Shown: positions 17,485 through 31,310, counted from the stretch's first letter. The stretch: 64,000 nucleotides of DNA from Comamonas sp. BIGb0124 (GCF_003752175.1 NZ_RJVF01000009.1:496001-560000), one strand, 5' to 3'. Notes: generated by a model not told the origin, from the letters alone. Program-made: numbers and translations.

Positions 17485-17811
17485 TCAGCGCATCGCTGCG
17501 TCCGATCGGGCATCGGCGACATCGAGGTCGTCCTGCCCGTCGACCGCTTCACGCAGGGCTTTGCCCGGCTTGAAGTGGGGAACGCGTTTTTCCGCAATGG
17601 CAACGCTTTCGCCGGTCCGCGGATTGCGGCCCATGCGGGGCGGGCGCCGGTTGATGGAAAAACTGCCGAAACCCCGGATCTCGATCCGGTGCCCGCGGAC
17701 CAAGGCATCGCTCATGGCGTCAAGAATGGTCTTGACGGCCGATTCGCTGTCCTTGTTGGTGAGCTGGCTGAATTGTTCGGCCAAGGCTTCGACGATGTCG
17801 CTGCGTATCAT
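17485..17811 (-). CDS. ihfB: Integration host factor subunit beta
   Basis: 108 residues. The DNA-bending arm motif [22 protein letters not shown] and the [14 protein letters not shown] end of the HU/IHF fold are present. The C-terminal tail (~20 acidic residues) is longer than in the E. coli subunit. It lies 67 bp after rpsA, the conserved order. Confidence 0.96.
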   Translation of the reverse strand: MIRSDIVEALAEQFSQLTNKDSESAVKTILDAMSDALVRGHRIEIRGFGSFSINRRPPRMGRNPRTGESVAIAEKRVPHFKPGKALREAVDGQDDLDVADARSDAAMR

Positions 17812-17831
17812 GCTGATTCAAAAAACTGAGC

Positions 17832-17867
17832 GAAAACCCCTCGGATCATAACGAGCCGAGGGGTGTT
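17832..17867 (-). terminator. Hairpin after rpsA
   Basis: ACCCCTCGG at 17836-17844 pairs with CCGAGGGGT at 17856-17864. On the minus strand a TTTT run follows, so it is a moderate terminator between rpsA and ihfB and probably lets some transcription pass. Confidence 0.65.
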
Positions 17868-17878
17868 TCAACAAGAGA

Positions 17879-19567
17879 TTACTCTTGGCTGTTGCTGTCG
17901 AGCTTGGCACGCAGCAGGGCGCCCAGGCTGGTCGTGCCGGCGTTTTCGCGGGCCGATTGCTGGCTCAGGCTGGCCATGGCTTCTTGGTTGTCGGCAGCAT
18001 CCTTGGCCTTGATGGACAGTTGGATGTTGCGGGTCTTGCGATCCACGTTGACCACCACAGCGGTGATCTCGTCGCCTTCCTTGAGCACATTGCGGGCGTC
18101 TTCCACGCGGTCCACCGAGATTTCGCTGGCACGCAGGTAACCCGTGATGTCTTCGCCGAGGTCGATTTCAGCGCCCTTGGGGTCCACGGTCTTGATCTTG
18201 CCGCTGACCACGGAGCCCTTGTCGTTGATCGACACGAAGGTGGCAAACGGGTCGCCGTCGAGCTGCTTGATGCCCAGGCTGATGCGTTCGCGGTCGACGT
18301 CGACTGCCAGAACGATGGCTTCGACTTCCTGGCCCTTCTTGTAGTTGCGAACGGCGGCTTCGCCGGGTTCGTTCCACGACAGGTCGGACAGGTGAACCAG
18401 GCCGTCGATACCGGCAGCCAGACCCACGAACACGCCGAAGTCGGTGATCGACTTGATCGGGCCCTTGACGCGATCGCCACGCTTGGTGTTCTGAGCGAAC
18501 TCTTGCCAGGGGTTGGCACGGGTCTGCTTCATGCCCAGGCTGATGCGGCGCTTGTCTTCGTCGATGTCGAGCACCATGACTTCGACTTCGTCACCCAGCG
18601 ACACGAGCTTGGAAGGCGCAACGTTCTTGTTGGTCCAGTCCATTTCGGAAACGTGCACCAGGCCTTCGATGCCGGGTTCCAGTTCCACGAATGCGCCGTA
18701 GTCGGCGATGTTGGTGACCTTGCCGAACAGACGGGTGTTCTGCGGGTAGCGACGCGACACGCCCATCCAGGGATCGTCGCCCAGTTGCTTGATGCCCAGC
18801 GAGACACGGTTCTTTTCGGTGTCGAACTTGAGGATCTTGGCGGTGATTTCCTGACCGGCAGTGACCACTTCGCTGGGGTGACGGACACGGCGCCATGCCA
18901 TGTCGGTGATGTGCAGCAGGCCGTCGATGCCGCCGAGGTCCACGAACGCACCGTATTCGGTGATGTTCTTGACCACGCCTTGAACGATGGCGCCTTCCTT
19001 CAGCGTTTCCATCAGCTTGGCGCGCTCTTCGCCCATGGAGGCTTCCACCACGGCACGGCGGCTCAGCACCACGTTGTTGCGCTTGCGGTCGAGCTTGATG
19101 ACCTTGAATTCCAGGGTCTTGTTCTCGTAGGGCGTCAGATCCTTGGTGGGACGGGTGTCGACCAGCGAGCCGGGCAGGAAGGCACGGATGCCGTTGACCA
19201 GAACGGTCAGGCCGCCCTTGACCTTGCCGCTGGTGGTGCCGGTCACGAAGTCGCCGGATTCCAGGGCCTTTTCCAGGGCCAGCCACGAGGCGAGGCGCTT
19301 GGCGGTGTCGCGCGACAGGATGGTGTCGCCGTAGCCGTTTTCGATGGAGCCGATGGCCACGGACACGAAGTCGCCCACTTGGACTTCGATTTCGCCCTGG
19401 TCGTTCTTGAATTCGTCGATCGGCACGTAGGCTTCGGACTTGAGGCCGGCGTTGACCACAACGAAGTTGTGCTCGACACGCACCACTTCAGCGGTGATGA
19501 CCTCGCCGGGGCGCATTTCCGTGCGCTGCAGCGATTCTTCAAACAGGGCGGCAAAAGATTCAGACAT
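17879..19567 (-). CDS. rpsA: 30S ribosomal protein S1
   Basis: 562 residues with six S1 OB-fold repeats, as in gammaproteobacterial S1. Each later repeat shows the pattern GxVxxIxxxGAFVxL...GLxHxSxxxW (for example [23 protein letters not shown] and [24 protein letters not shown]). S1 helps load mRNA on the ribosome. It lies 185 bp after aroA-cmk in the supra-operon. Confidence 0.97.
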   Translation of the reverse strand: MSESFAALFEESLQRTEMRPGEVITAEVVRVEHNFVVVNAGLKSEAYVPIDEFKNDQGEIEVQVGDFVSVAIGSIENGYGDTILSRDTAKRLASWLALEKALESGDFVTGTTSGKVKGGLTVLVNGIRAFLPGSLVDTRPTKDLTPYENKTLEFKVIKLDRKRNNVVLSRRAVVEASMGEERAKLMETLKEGAIVQGVVKNITEYGAFVDLGGIDGLLHITDMAWRRVRHPSEVVTAGQEITAKILKFDTEKNRVSLGIKQLGDDPWMGVSRRYPQNTRLFGKVTNIADYGAFVELEPGIEGLVHVSEMDWTNKNVAPSKLVSLGDEVEVMVLDIDEDKRRISLGMKQTRANPWQEFAQNTKRGDRVKGPIKSITDFGVFVGLAAGIDGLVHLSDLSWNEPGEAAVRNYKKGQEVEAIVLAVDVDRERISLGIKQLDGDPFATFVSINDKGSVVSGKIKTVDPKGAEIDLGEDITGYLRASEISVDRVEDARNVLKEGDEITAVVVNVDRKTRNIQLSIKAKDAADNQEAMASLSQQSARENAGTTSLGALLRAKLDSNSQE

Positions 19568-19752
19568 GAAATTTCCTATCCACGGCGCGGGTTAGCGTCA
19601 GCATGATTGCTGTCGTTGTGATTCGGCCGAGGCGGTTGGTTGCGGTGGGGACCGCGGTTACGGTTGAACAACCCGGGGCGCCTGTGCGCATGCAGCGCGG
19701 GCGGGGACGCTCCGGGACGGTTAACGGCAGCCGAGCGAGGCTGAAGCGGGCT

Positions 19753-21795
19753 TCAGCGCAGCGCGGCAGGCTGCCGGTCTTGCCACCACGACAGCACCTG
19801 GTCGACGGATTCTTCAATCGTCAATTCGGAGTTGTCTAGCAAGATGGCGTCGGGTGCGGGCTTGAGGGGCGCGGTGCTGCGCTGGGTGTCGCGCGCATCG
19901 CGTGCTTCGAGATCCGCACGCAAGTCCGAAAGTGTAGCTGGAATACCCTTTGAAATCAACTGCTTATACCGGCGATCCGCCCGTTTGGCGGCACTGGCGG
20001 TCAAAAAGACCTTCAAGGGGGCTTGCGGGAAGATCACGGTGCCCATGTCGCGGCCGTCGGCGACCAGGCCCGGCAGGCGGCGGAAGCTGTGCTGCAGCTC
20101 GTACAGGCCCTGGCGCACCTCGGGCAGCGCGGAGATGCGCGAGGCGGTGTTGCCCACCCGCTCGGCCCGGATGGCGTCGGTCACGTCCTCGCCGCCCAGC
20201 CACACGGTATCGCCCTTGAACTGCACCGGCAGCCGGCGGGCGATGTCGCCCAGCACCGGACCCAGGCCGTCCAGGGTGTCGAGCGCCAATCCCTGGCGCA
20301 GCGCCATCAGGGCCGTGAGCCGGTAGAGCGAGCCCGAGTCGAGATGGTGATAGCCGAGGCGCTCGGCCACATGGGTGGTCAGCGTGCCCTTGCCCGACGC
20401 GGTGGGGCCGTCGATGCAGAGCACGGGGATGTCTTCCTGTTGTGTCTGTGCAACGGAGAACAGCGTCTCGAAGTAGTCCGGGAAAGTCTTGCCCACGCAC
20501 TGCGGGTCGAGGATGCGCACCGTGCAGCCGTCGGGGTTGAAGGCGGCCAGCGAAAAACACATGGCGACACGGTGGTCGTCATAGGTGTGGATGGCTGCGG
20601 CTTGCCATTGCCCGGCGGGCAGGGGGTGCACGCGGATGAAGTCGTGTCCGTCCTCGACCGTGGCGCCGAGCTTGCGCAATTCGGCGGCCATGGCGTCGAT
20701 GCGGTCGGTTTCCTTGACGCGCCAGCTCGCGATGTTGCGCAGGGTGCTGGGGCCGTCGGCATACAGCGCCATGACGGCCAGCGTCATGGCGGCATCGGGA
20801 ATGTGGTTGCAGTCGAGGTCGATGGCCTTGAGCGGCCAGGCCTGGCGCGACACCGCCAGCCAGTTGGGACCGCTGTCGACCTGCGCACCCATCGCCCGTG
20901 CGGCTTCGGCAAACCGGATGTCGCCCTGGATGGAGTCGTGCCCCACGCCGTGAATGCGCAGCGGGCCGCCTTCTGGCGGGGCGGCGAGCGCGCCCAGGGC
21001 GATGAAGTAGCTGGCGGACGAGGCATCGGCCTCGACGTGGATCTCGCCCGGCGAGCGGTAGCGGCTGCCGGCCGGGATCACGAAACGCCGCCATTCCTCG
21101 CGCTGCACGGCAATGCCGAAGCGTGCCAGCAGCTTGAGCGTGATGTCGATGTAGGGTTTGGAGATGAGGTCGCCCACCACGTCGATGCGGATGTCGCGGT
21201 CGTCGGCGACCAGCGGCAAGGCCATCAGCAAGGCGGTGAGGAACTGGCTGGACACATCGCCGCGCACCGCAATGGGCTGGTCCAGCGCCAGCGCGGCGCG
21301 GTCGGGCGGATGGATGCGCAGGGGCGGGAAGCCGGGGTTGCCCAGGTAGTCGATGGGGCAGCCGAGCTGGCGCAGGGCGTCGACGAGGTCGCCGATGGGA
21401 CGCTCGTGCATGCGCGGCACGCCGCTGAGCTCGAACTCGCCGCCCAGCAGCGCCAGGGCGGCCGTGAGCGGGCGCATGGCCGTGCCGGCATTGCCCAGGA
21501 ACAGCTGGGTGCGGGTTCCGGCCGGCAGCCGGCCCGCGATGCCCGTGATGGCGAGACCGGGGGCAATCGCGCCATCGGCAGCCGGCAGGGTTTCGAGCGT
21601 GCAGCCCAGTTCGCGCAGGGCCGCCAGCATCACCCGGGTGTCGTCCGAGTCGAGCAGATCGTGGATGACGGTACGGCCTTCGCTCAGCGCGGCCAGCAGC
21701 AGCACCCGGTTGGAGATGCTCTTGGAGCCCGGCAATTGCACCGAACCATGGGCGGTGCGCAACGGCGGGAGGTCGAGGAAGGGGATGCGGAACAT
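19753..21795 (-). CDS. aroA-cmk: Fused EPSP synthase / cytidylate kinase
   Basis: 680 residues. Residues ~1-440 are 5-enolpyruvylshikimate-3-phosphate synthase ([45 protein letters not shown]). Residues ~447-670 are cytidylate kinase with P-loop [21 protein letters not shown] and [11 protein letters not shown]. The two are separate neighbours in many proteobacteria; fusion is typical of Bordetella relatives. One protein thus serves the shikimate pathway and CMP phosphorylation. No frameshift separates the halves. Confidence 0.97.
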   Translation of the reverse strand: MFRIPFLDLPPLRTAHGSVQLPGSKSISNRVLLLAALSEGRTVIHDLLDSDDTRVMLAALRELGCTLETLPAADGAIAPGLAITGIAGRLPAGTRTQLFLGNAGTAMRPLTAALALLGGEFELSGVPRMHERPIGDLVDALRQLGCPIDYLGNPGFPPLRIHPPDRAALALDQPIAVRGDVSSQFLTALLMALPLVADDRDIRIDVVGDLISKPYIDITLKLLARFGIAVQREEWRRFVIPAGSRYRSPGEIHVEADASSASYFIALGALAAPPEGGPLRIHGVGHDSIQGDIRFAEAARAMGAQVDSGPNWLAVSRQAWPLKAIDLDCNHIPDAAMTLAVMALYADGPSTLRNIASWRVKETDRIDAMAAELRKLGATVEDGHDFIRVHPLPAGQWQAAAIHTYDDHRVAMCFSLAAFNPDGCTVRILDPQCVGKTFPDYFETLFSVAQTQQEDIPVLCIDGPTASGKGTLTTHVAERLGYHHLDSGSLYRLTALMALRQGLALDTLDGLGPVLGDIARRLPVQFKGDTVWLGGEDVTDAIRAERVGNTASRISALPEVRQGLYELQHSFRRLPGLVADGRDMGTVIFPQAPLKVFLTASAAKRADRRYKQLISKGIPATLSDLRADLEARDARDTQRSTAPLKPAPDAILLDNSELTIEESVDQVLSWWQDRQPAALR

Positions 21796-21808
21796 ATCGT
21801 TCGGTTGA

Positions 21809-22777
21809 TTATCGCGATGTGGAGCCGGCTGCGGGCGGGGTGTTGCGGGCGCAGGCCGGTTCGGGCGGCAGGCCGGTCGAGAGCTGCCAGCCGCTGCGGG
21901 CTTCGGAGGCCCGTGCGATGCGTGCCGCCAGCGCCTTGCCGTCGCCCTGGATCAGGTCGGTTTCGAGTGCGTCGAGCGCCTGCCGGAAGGCACGGCCCTG
22001 GGCCAGGATCTCGTCCCGGTTGGAGAGCAGCACGTCGCGCCACATGGCCGGGTCGCTGCCCGCGATGCGGGAGAAATCACGGAAACCCGGGCCGCCATAA
22101 GCCAGCAGCGAGGCGCCGTCGGGCTGGTCCAGCAGGCCGTTCACATACACGAAGGCCAGCAGGTGAGGGAAATGGCTGACTGCGGCAAAGGCGGTGTCGT
22201 GCCGGTCCGCCGCCATCTGCACCACCGTGCAGCCGATGGCCTGCCAGAGGGCGGTCGCGCGGTCGATGCGCGCGTCCGGCGTGCCGGGCAACGGCGTCAG
22301 GATGGTGCGGCGGTTGAGGTAGAGATCGGCATCGGCTGCCGCAGCGCCTGCTTTTTCCTTGCCCGCGATGGGATGGGCGGGCACGAAGTTGGCGAGTCTG
22401 TCGCCGAGCTCGGCGCGAGCCGCCGCGACGACATCGCTCTTGGTGCTGCCGACATCCATGATCAGCGCATGCGAGGGCGCCACCGGAGCGATGGCGCGGA
22501 AACTCTCGGCCATGGCGCCCACCGGGACGGCCAGCAGGATGAGGTCGGCCTGCTCGGCCGCTTCGGCGGCACTGCCTGCGCGGCTGTCGATCACGCCGTG
22601 CGCGACGGCGGTGTCGAGCGTGGCCGGCGTGGCGCTGTAGCCGACGATGTGGCGGGCCAGGCCGGCCCGGCGCAGCGCCAGGGCAAAAGAGCCGCCCATG
22701 AGGCCGCAGCCGATGATGGCCACCCGTTCACAGGGCTGTACGCCGGCATCGCCGGCCCCTGCGGCGGGCTCAGACAT
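21809..22777 (-). CDS. tyrA: Prephenate dehydrogenase
   Basis: 322 residues from the ATG at 22777, overlapping the pheA stop by 8 nt. The dinucleotide site reads [20 protein letters not shown]. The catalytic segment [11 protein letters not shown] and the [15 protein letters not shown] helix are present. It converts prephenate to 4-hydroxyphenylpyruvate for tyrosine. It has no chorismate mutase or ACT domain. Confidence 0.95.
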   Translation of the reverse strand: MSEPAAGAGDAGVQPCERVAIIGCGLMGGSFALALRRAGLARHIVGYSATPATLDTAVAHGVIDSRAGSAAEAAEQADLILLAVPVGAMAESFRAIAPVAPSHALIMDVGSTKSDVVAAARAELGDRLANFVPAHPIAGKEKAGAAAADADLYLNRRTILTPLPGTPDARIDRATALWQAIGCTVVQMAADRHDTAFAAVSHFPHLLAFVYVNGLLDQPDGASLLAYGGPGFRDFSRIAGSDPAMWRDVLLSNRDEILAQGRAFRQALDALETDLIQGDGKALAARIARASEARSGWQLSTGLPPEPACARNTPPAAGSTSR

Positions 22778-23897
22778 CGCGGCTGATGGCGTGGGTGCCG
22801 AGGATCTTGCAGAACGCGCAGTACTGCTCGAGCTCGGCCAGCGCGGCGGCGACATGCGGCTCCTGTGGGTGGCCTTGCAGGTCGATGTAGAAATAGTAGT
22901 CCCACTGGCCTGACTTGGCCGGACGGGATTCGAAGCGGGTCATGGACACGCCGTGTTTCTTGAGCGGCACCAGCAGGTCGTGCAGGGCGCCCGAGCGATT
23001 GGGCACCGAGACCACCAGGCTGACGCGGTCGTCGCCCGAAGGCGGCGGCAGGTCGAGCACCGCAGGCAGGCACACCACCGCGAAACGGGTGCGGTTGACG
23101 GCCACGTCCTGGATGCCGTGGGCCACGCTGTGCAGCCCGAATTCGGTGCCGGCCTTGAGGCTGGCGATGCCGGCCCAGGCCGGGTTCTCGGTCGCCAGCC
23201 GTGCGCCTTCGGCATTGCTGGAGACGGCCCGGCGTTCGGCGTGGGGCAGATGGGTGCTCAGCCACTGATGGCATTGGGCGAGGGCCTGCGGATGGGCGCA
23301 GACGACCTCGATGCCGTCGAGCGAGTTCGACAGGCGCAGCAGGTTGTGGCGCACCATCAGGCTGACCTCGCCCACGATGTGCAGGGGCGAGGTGAGCAGC
23401 AGGTCGAGTGTGCGGGCGACCACGCCTTCGGTCGAGTTTTCCACGGGCACGACCCCGAACTCGGCCATGCCCGAGGAGGTGGCGCGGAAGACCTCGTCGA
23501 AGCTCGCGCAGGGTACGCGGCCGATGCTCGAACCGAAGTACTGCACGGCGGCCTGTTCGCTGAAGGTGCCCGCCGGGCCCAGGTAGGCGATGCGGATGGG
23601 CGATTCGAGCGCCAGGCAGGCCGAGACCACTTCGCGCCAGACCGCCGCGACGTGTTCGGCACGCAGCGGACCGGGGTTCTTCTGCTGCAGGCTGGTGATG
23701 AGCTGGGCCACGCGGTCGGGGCGGAAGAAAGGCGAGCCTTCCTTCTTCTTGATTTCGCCGACCTGCTCGGCGAGCAGCGCGCGCCGGTTGAGCATGGACA
23801 GCAGTTCCTGGTCCAGCGCATCGATCTGCTGGCGGAGCGGCGCGAGCGCCGCATTGCTGGCCGCTACGCCGGGGGGGGTGTCGGGTGCCGTGCTCAT
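22770..23897 (-). CDS. pheA: Bifunctional chorismate mutase / prephenate dehydratase
   Basis: 375 residues from the ATG at 23897, which overlaps the serC stop as ATGA. An AroQ-type chorismate mutase occupies residues ~12-100 ([31 protein letters not shown]). The dehydratase follows ([35 protein letters not shown]), then a C-terminal ACT domain ([29 protein letters not shown]) for feedback by phenylalanine. It makes phenylpyruvate. Confidence 0.96.
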   Translation of the reverse strand: MSTAPDTPPGVAASNAALAPLRQQIDALDQELLSMLNRRALLAEQVGEIKKKEGSPFFRPDRVAQLITSLQQKNPGPLRAEHVAAVWREVVSACLALESPIRIAYLGPAGTFSEQAAVQYFGSSIGRVPCASFDEVFRATSSGMAEFGVVPVENSTEGVVARTLDLLLTSPLHIVGEVSLMVRHNLLRLSNSLDGIEVVCAHPQALAQCHQWLSTHLPHAERRAVSSNAEGARLATENPAWAGIASLKAGTEFGLHSVAHGIQDVAVNRTRFAVVCLPAVLDLPPPSGDDRVSLVVSVPNRSGALHDLLVPLKKHGVSMTRFESRPAKSGQWDYYFYIDLQGHPQEPHVAAALAELEQYCAFCKILGTHAISRDV

Positions 23898-24985
23898 GCC
23901 TGTTCCTTCTCGAAGCCACGCATGTAGTCGACCAGCGCCTGCACGCCGTCGAGCGGCATGGCGTTGTAGATGCTCGCACGCATGCCGCCCACCGACTTGT
24001 GGCCCTTGAGCTGCAGCAATCCCGCCTTGTGGGCGCCGGCCAGGAAGTCGGCGTTGCGCGATTCGTCGCGCAGCAGGAAAGGCACGTTCATGCGCGAGCG
24101 GCAGGCCGGCGCGATGCGGTTGACGTAGAAGGACGATTGGTCGATGTAGCTGTAGAGCAGTTCGGCCTTGGTCTTGTTGCGGTGCTCGATGGCGGCAATG
24201 CCACCCTGGGCCTTGAGCCATTGAAACACCAGGCCGGCCATGTAGATGCCCCAGGTCGGCGGGGTGTTGTACATGGAGTCGGCCTCGGCAATCAGCTTGT
24301 AGTTGAAGGCCGAAGGACAGATCGGCAGGGCATGGCCCAGCAGGTCCTCGCGCACGAAGACCAGCGTCAGGCCTGCGGGGCCGATGTTTTTCTGTGCACC
24401 GCCGAAAGCCAGGCCGACGCGGCTCCAGTCGACGGAGCGCGAAGCCATGTGCGACGAGATGTCGACGACCAGCGGCGCATCGCTGCCCAGGGCCTTGAGA
24501 TCGGGCAGTTCGTGGAATTCGATGCCGTCGATGGTCTCGTTCGTGCACAGATGCACATACGAGGCGTCGCTCGACAGCTGCCATTGGCTGGCCGGCGGAA
24601 TGTCGGTCACGCCGGATTCGGTGTTGTCGGCGGCCACGTGGGTGCTGCAGTACTTGCCGGCTTCCTTGGCCGATTTGCGCGACCAACTGCCGGTGACGAC
24701 GAAGTCGGCCCGCTGGCCACGCGACAGGTTCAGGGGCACCACGGCGTTCTCGCCGATGCCGCCGCCTTGCATGAACAGGATCTTGAACTCGCGCGGCACG
24801 GCCAGCAGCTCGCGCACGTCGGCTTCGGCCTGCTCGTAGATCGAGATGAATTCCTTGCCGCGATGGCTCATCTCCATGACGCTCATGCCGGAGCCGTGCC
24901 AGTCCAGCATCTCTGCTGCGGCGTGTTGCAGGACTTCAGGCGGCAAGGCGGCGGGGCCCGCCGAAAAGTTGTAAGGGCGTTTCAT
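23894..24985 (-). CDS. serC: Phosphoserine aminotransferase
   Basis: 363 residues from the ATG at 24985 ([19 protein letters not shown]). A class-V PLP aminotransferase with HRGKEF, FMQGGG, and the Schiff-base Lys in [21 protein letters not shown]. It makes 3-phosphoserine for serine synthesis and also acts in pyridoxal synthesis. It heads the tightly packed serC-pheA-tyrA-aroA/cmk unit. Confidence 0.97.
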   Translation of the reverse strand: MKRPYNFSAGPAALPPEVLQHAAAEMLDWHGSGMSVMEMSHRGKEFISIYEQAEADVRELLAVPREFKILFMQGGGIGENAVVPLNLSRGQRADFVVTGSWSRKSAKEAGKYCSTHVAADNTESGVTDIPPASQWQLSSDASYVHLCTNETIDGIEFHELPDLKALGSDAPLVVDISSHMASRSVDWSRVGLAFGGAQKNIGPAGLTLVFVREDLLGHALPICPSAFNYKLIAEADSMYNTPPTWGIYMAGLVFQWLKAQGGIAAIEHRNKTKAELLYSYIDQSSFYVNRIAPACRSRMNVPFLLRDESRNADFLAGAHKAGLLQLKGHKSVGGMRASIYNAMPLDGVQALVDYMRGFEKEQA

Positions 24986-25074
24986 GGCACAAGACAGGAT
25001 CGAGGAAGCGGGGGGCACCGGCATGCGGGTGCCAAGGGCTGGCGCGGAGCACGGGCTCCGGCGCCATGGGCCTA

Positions 25075-25671
25075 TTATTTCTTGACGGGCGCAGCCGGCT
25101 TGCTGGCGGCACCGTTGGCCGGCGCGGCATTGCCGGCAGGACCCGTGCGCACGCCCAGCAGCTTGCCGACATTCTGCTCCATGGTGGCGATCTTGGGATC
25201 GACCTGGGCGCGGCTGTCGTTCACCACCTTTTCGAGCAGGGCGTTCTGCAGTTGGCCGGCGATCTCGCCGTACTTCTTGTTCACGGGCGACTGCAGCCAG
25301 GCGATCAGTTGCTTGAGTTCGTCTTCGGTGAAGTTGCTCTCGAGCAGGGGGCCGACGGTCGTCGGGGCCAGCTTGAGGGCGCGGTCGCGCACCAGGGGCG
25401 TGGCCTCGTTGACGTATTTCTGGATCTCGGCGCTCACGCTCTTGGCCAGGGCCTCGCGCTTGTCTTCGGGGATCTGCGTCTGCAGGATCTGCTGCGAGAT
25501 CTGGCTGATCTGCATGGCGGGCTCTTCGACCACGCTGCGGGCCAGGCCTTCGATGCTGGGTTGCTGGATCTGGATGACTTGCTGCACCAGTTCTTGCTTG
25601 GTCTGGGCATAAGCCCCGGATGCGGCCAGCAGCGAGGCAGCGACGATACCGGTCAGGAGATGTTGTTTCAT
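25075..25671 (-). CDS. DUF2059 domain protein, exported
   Basis: 198 residues from the ATG at 25671, with a Sec signal peptide ([23 protein letters not shown]). The helical DUF2059 core appears at residues ~90-160 ([32 protein letters not shown]). The C-terminal end is low-complexity, rich in Ala, Pro and Lys. Function unknown. The location between gyrA and serC is seen in Bordetella relatives. Confidence 0.85.
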   Translation of the reverse strand: MKQHLLTGIVAASLLAASGAYAQTKQELVQQVIQIQQPSIEGLARSVVEEPAMQISQISQQILQTQIPEDKREALAKSVSAEIQKYVNEATPLVRDRALKLAPTTVGPLLESNFTEDELKQLIAWLQSPVNKKYGEIAGQLQNALLEKVVNDSRAQVDPKIATMEQNVGKLLGVRTGPAGNAAPANGAASKPAAPVKK

Positions 25672-25802
25672 GATATTTGACCTTCGAGAAGGCTGATTGA
25701 TAGTCAGAGGAACAGCCTTGGGCACCGCTTTGTGCCTATGGTTCCCCGCAAGCGGTGGAACCGGGCACATTGCGGCAGAGCGCAGACGCGACGACCGAGG
25801 GA

Positions 25803-28445
<2,643 letters not shown>

Positions 28446-28560
28446 GAGAGGCACACTCTGGTAGTCATAGCGGCCCATTTTAGCGGGCAGCCGCTGTTGC
28501 CCTGTCGCAACAGTCTGTGGACTATACGGTTTCGTCTGACAATTTCCGGCATGTCAAGGT

Positions 28561-28590
28561 TTGGAGCACGATCAGGCGCTGTGGCACAAT
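28561..28590 (+). promoter_or_regulatory. Candidate sigma-70 promoter of ompA
   Basis: TTGGAG (28561-28566) and CACAAT (28585-28590) are 18 bp apart, and TGG directly before the latter fits an extended -10. This would give an untranslated leader of about 75 nt before the ompA ATG. AGAGGAG lies just before that ATG. Confidence 0.4.
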
Positions 28591-28673
28591 GAATTCAGCG
28601 TCTTGCATGGTGGTCATGTAAGGCCAAGTTTTATATCGCAGCGCGTCTGCGGCCTTCCCCCTAGAGGAGAACC

Positions 28674-29327
28674 ATGAAGAAACTTAATAAAGTGGCAATG
28701 TTGCTTGCCTCCGCAGCGTTTGTCTCTGTTGCTGGTGCTCAAGTTACGGCTGCTAACGGCGGCAACGTTGTTGACAACTGGAAAAATGGTACGGGCGAGC
28801 TGGTCTGGAAGAACGGCACAAACGAATACTGCTGGCGCGATCTGAACTGGACGCCTGCTACCGCTGCCAAGGGCTGCGATGGCGCTCTGGTCGTGGCTCA
28901 AGCTGCTGCTCCGGCACCCGCTCCCGCACCGGCACCCGCCCCCGTGGTTCCCGCTCCCGTGGTGGCCGCCTCCAAGGTGACCTACTCCGCCGACGCTTTC
29001 TTCGACTTCGACAAGGCTGTTCTGAAGCCTGCCGGCATCGCCAAGCTCGACGAACTGGTGACCCGCATCAAGGGCATCAACCTGGAAGTCGTGATCGCCG
29101 TGGGCCACACCGACTCCACCGGTCCCGCTGCTTACAACCAGAAGCTGTCGGTTCGCCGCGCTGAAGCTGTGAAGGCTTACCTGGTGTCCAAGGGCATCGA
29201 ACAGAACCGCGTCTACACCGAAGGCAAGGGCGAAACCCAGCCCGTGGCCAGCAACGCCACCCGCCAAGGCCGCGCACAAAACCGTCGCGTGGAAATCGAA
29301 GTGGTCGGCACGCAAAACCGTCGCTGA
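28674..29327 (+). CDS. ompA: Small OmpA-family outer-membrane protein
   Basis: 217 residues with a Sec signal peptide (MKKLNKVAMLLASAAFVSVAGAQ). A short N-terminal section (VDNWKNGTGELVWKNGTNEYCWRD) is typical of Bordetella-type OmpA and far too short for the 8-strand barrel of E. coli OmpA. An Ala-Pro hinge (residues ~76-100) leads to the peptidoglycan-binding OmpA C-terminal domain (FFDFDKAVLKPAG, GHTDSTGPAAYNQKLSVRRAEAVK, NRRVEIEV). Strong AGAGGAG and a strong terminator suggest high expression. Confidence 0.95.
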   Translation: MKKLNKVAMLLASAAFVSVAGAQVTAANGGNVVDNWKNGTGELVWKNGTNEYCWRDLNWTPATAAKGCDGALVVAQAAAPAPAPAPAPAPVVPAPVVAASKVTYSADAFFDFDKAVLKPAGIAKLDELVTRIKGINLEVVIAVGHTDSTGPAAYNQKLSVRRAEAVKAYLVSKGIEQNRVYTEGKGETQPVASNATRQGRAQNRRVEIEVVGTQNRR

Positions 29328-29349
29328 TCGTTCACTCGATCCGCACCAG

Positions 29350-29378
29350 AAAAGCCCCGCTCTGCGGGGCTTTTTTTT
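29350..29378 (+). terminator. Rho-independent terminator of ompA
   Basis: AAAGCCCCGC at 29351-29360 pairs with GCGGGGCTTT at 29364-29373 over a 3-nt loop, and eight T follow the GC stem. Confidence 0.93.
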
Positions 29379-29445
29379 GGCCTCCAGGCCGGCACCGAAG
29401 GGGGCTGGCGAGCGAGCTGCCGCGCGGCCGCTTGATAATGGAGCC

Positions 29446-30171
29446 ATGAACGAAATGCCGAATGCTTCGAACGTCGATCCGGCCGAATTGGCCAAGTTTT
29501 CAGACCTGGCCCATCGCTGGTGGGATACGGAAAGTGAATTCAAGCCGCTGCACCAGATCAATCCGCTTCGTCTGAACTGGATCGACCAGCGTGCGGCGCT
29601 CGCGGGCAAACGTGTGCTCGATGTGGGCTGTGGCGGCGGCATCCTGGCCGACTCCATGGCTCGCCGCGGTGCCGCAGAGGTGCTGGGTGTGGATCTGGCG
29701 ACCAAGTCGCTGCGCGTGGCCCAGTTGCATGCGCTGGAAACCGGCACACCCAACATCCAGTACCGAGAGATCGCGGTGGAAGCCCTGGCGGCCGAGCAGC
29801 CGGCATCCTTCGACGTCGTGACCTGCATGGAGATGCTGGAACACGTCCCCGACCCCGCTTCGGTGGTGCAGGCCTGTGCCGCCCTGGTCAAGCCGGGCGG
29901 CTGGGTGTTTTTCTCCACCATCAACCGCAATGCACGCGCCTGGGCGCTGGCCATCGGCGCGGCCGAGTACGTGCTCAAGATGCTGCCGCGGGGCACACAC
30001 GAATTCGACCGCCTGATCCGTCCCAGCGAACTGGCCCGCTGGGCTCGCCAGTCCAGCCTGGTGCTCGAGGGCTCGAGCGGCCTGGAGCACAACCCCTTTA
30101 CCGGCCGTTACTGGCTGAGCGACGACACGCGTGTGAACTACATGCTGGCGACGCGTCGTGAGCAGGCGTAA
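29446..30171 (+). CDS. ubiG: Ubiquinone biosynthesis O-methyltransferase
   Basis: 241 residues from the ATG at 29446 (MNEMPNASNVDPAELAKFSDLAHRWWD). The SAM site is VLDVGCGGGILADSMARRG; later motifs include VVTCMEMLEHVPDP and FFSTINRNARAWALAIGAAEYVLKMLPRGTHEFDR, diagnostic of UbiG. It carries out both O-methylations in ubiquinone synthesis. gph follows after 4 nt. Confidence 0.97.
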   Translation: MNEMPNASNVDPAELAKFSDLAHRWWDTESEFKPLHQINPLRLNWIDQRAALAGKRVLDVGCGGGILADSMARRGAAEVLGVDLATKSLRVAQLHALETGTPNIQYREIAVEALAAEQPASFDVVTCMEMLEHVPDPASVVQACAALVKPGGWVFFSTINRNARAWALAIGAAEYVLKMLPRGTHEFDRLIRPSELARWARQSSLVLEGSSGLEHNPFTGRYWLSDDTRVNYMLATRREQA

Positions 30172-30175
30172 CGCA

Positions 30176-30862
30176 ATGACCGATCTCAACGAAACCTTGA
30201 ATGGCAACGGCAAGGCCGTGCGGGCTGTCCTGTTCGATCTCGATGGCACGCTGGTCGACAGTGCGCCCGATCTGGGCGGTGCGGCCGACGACATGCGGGT
30301 GGCGCGGGGCCTGCCCTCGTTGCCTCTGGAGAACTACCGTGGCATGGCGGGCGCGGGTGCCCGCGGCATGCTGGCCGTGGCGTTTGGCATGACGCCCGAA
30401 CACGCGGATTTTGCAGGCATGCGCGAAGAGTTCTTTCAGCGCTACGAAGCCCGCATGACGCAAAAAACATACATCTTCGACGGTGTGGCCGAATTGATCG
30501 CCGAGATCCAGGCGCGTGGATTGCAGTGGGGCATCGTGACCAACAAGGCCGAGCGTTTCACCCTGCCGCTGGTGGCTTCGATTGCGTTGTTTGCAAGCGC
30601 CGGCGCCGTGGTGAGCGGCGACACCACCCCGCACGCCAAGCCGCACCCCGAGCCGCTGTTCGAAGCTGCCCGCCGGCTGGGCCTGCCGCCGCAAGCCTGT
30701 ATCTACGTGGGCGACGACCACCGTGACATCGTCGCCGGCCAGGCCGCCGGCATGCCCACGGTGGCCGCCAACTACGGCTACCTGGGCGCGGTCGACCCCG
30801 ACGAGTGGCGGGCCGACTGGACGATTAAATCTCCCCTCGAGGTCTTGCAATGCCTGGCTTAG
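30176..30862 (+). CDS. gph: Phosphoglycolate phosphatase (HAD family)
   Basis: 228 residues from the ATG at 30176; an in-frame GTG at 30158 overlapping ubiG would add six residues. HAD motifs are intact: VLFDLDGTLVDSAPDL, the Thr of WGIVTNKAERF, the Lys in TPHAKPHPEPLF and GDDHRDIVAGQAAGM. It removes phosphate from 2-phosphoglycolate; a MupP-like role is an alternative in this family. The promoter of the tmRNA lies across its end. Confidence 0.9.
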   Translation: MTDLNETLNGNGKAVRAVLFDLDGTLVDSAPDLGGAADDMRVARGLPSLPLENYRGMAGAGARGMLAVAFGMTPEHADFAGMREEFFQRYEARMTQKTYIFDGVAELIAEIQARGLQWGIVTNKAERFTLPLVASIALFASAGAVVSGDTTPHAKPHPEPLFEAARRLGLPPQACIYVGDDHRDIVAGQAAGMPTVAANYGYLGAVDPDEWRADWTIKSPLEVLQCLA

Positions 30863-30871
30863 GCCTAAAAT
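30845..30871 (+). promoter_or_regulatory. Candidate ssrA promoter
   Basis: TTGCAA (30845-30850) and TAAAAT (30866-30871) are separated by 15 bp and end 11 nt before the first base of the mature tmRNA. The -35 lies inside the gph coding end. Confidence 0.5.
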
Positions 30872-30882
30872 GCGAAGGACAC

Positions 30883-31261
30883 GGGGCTGCACTGGTTTCG
30901 ACGTGGGTACAGAATCGCCGTGGTGCATGTCGAGCTTGAGTGACGCTCGTAAATCTCTGCTCAAAAAACTAACTGCAAACGACGAACGTTTCGCACTCGC
31001 CGCTTAAACACCGGTGAGCCTCGCAACAGCAGGCCAATGGGCTGGGCAAGGGTGCCGCAAGGCGTCCAGGCTGCGAGGTAATCTACATTGGCTGGTTCCA
31101 CGCCGGGTGTCTTGGCATGGGGCGAGATTCAAGGGCACTGGCCTGTGTCATAGCGTGCGACTGCGCGATGGCATGGGTGAGATCCAAAACAGACCGCTAA
31201 ACATGTAGATCTGCGCGAGGACGGCTGACGGACGGGGGTTCAAATCCCCCCAGCTCCACCA
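30883..31261 (+). ncRNA. ssrA: Transfer-messenger RNA (tmRNA)
   Basis: The 5' GGGGCTG pairs with 3' CAGCTCC, followed by the discriminator A and an encoded CCA, making a tRNA-like domain with GGGGTTCAAATCCCC as T arm. The resume codon is GCA at 30975 and the tag reading frame 30975-31007 encodes ANDERFALAA and a TAA stop. tmRNA with SmpB frees stalled ribosomes and marks their products for proteolysis. The tag matches the Bordetella/Alcaligenaceae type. Confidence 0.97.
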
Positions 31262-31269
31262 TTCAAGAC

Positions 31270-31310
31270 AACGCCACACAAGGAAAGTAGCCCTTGTGTG
31301 GCGTTTTTCT
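31270..31310 (+). terminator. Rho-independent terminator of the tmRNA; left copy of a direct repeat
   Basis: AACGCCACACAAGG (31270-31283) pairs with CCTTGTGTGGCGTT (31292-31305) and is followed by a T-rich run. The segment 31270-31319 recurs, with 43 of 50 positions equal, at 37524-37573. Confidence 0.9.

Noticed and set aside
17885-19606. Long open frame antisense to rpsA
   Set aside because: It is the complement of the repetitive S1 coding sequence and shows no independent protein features.
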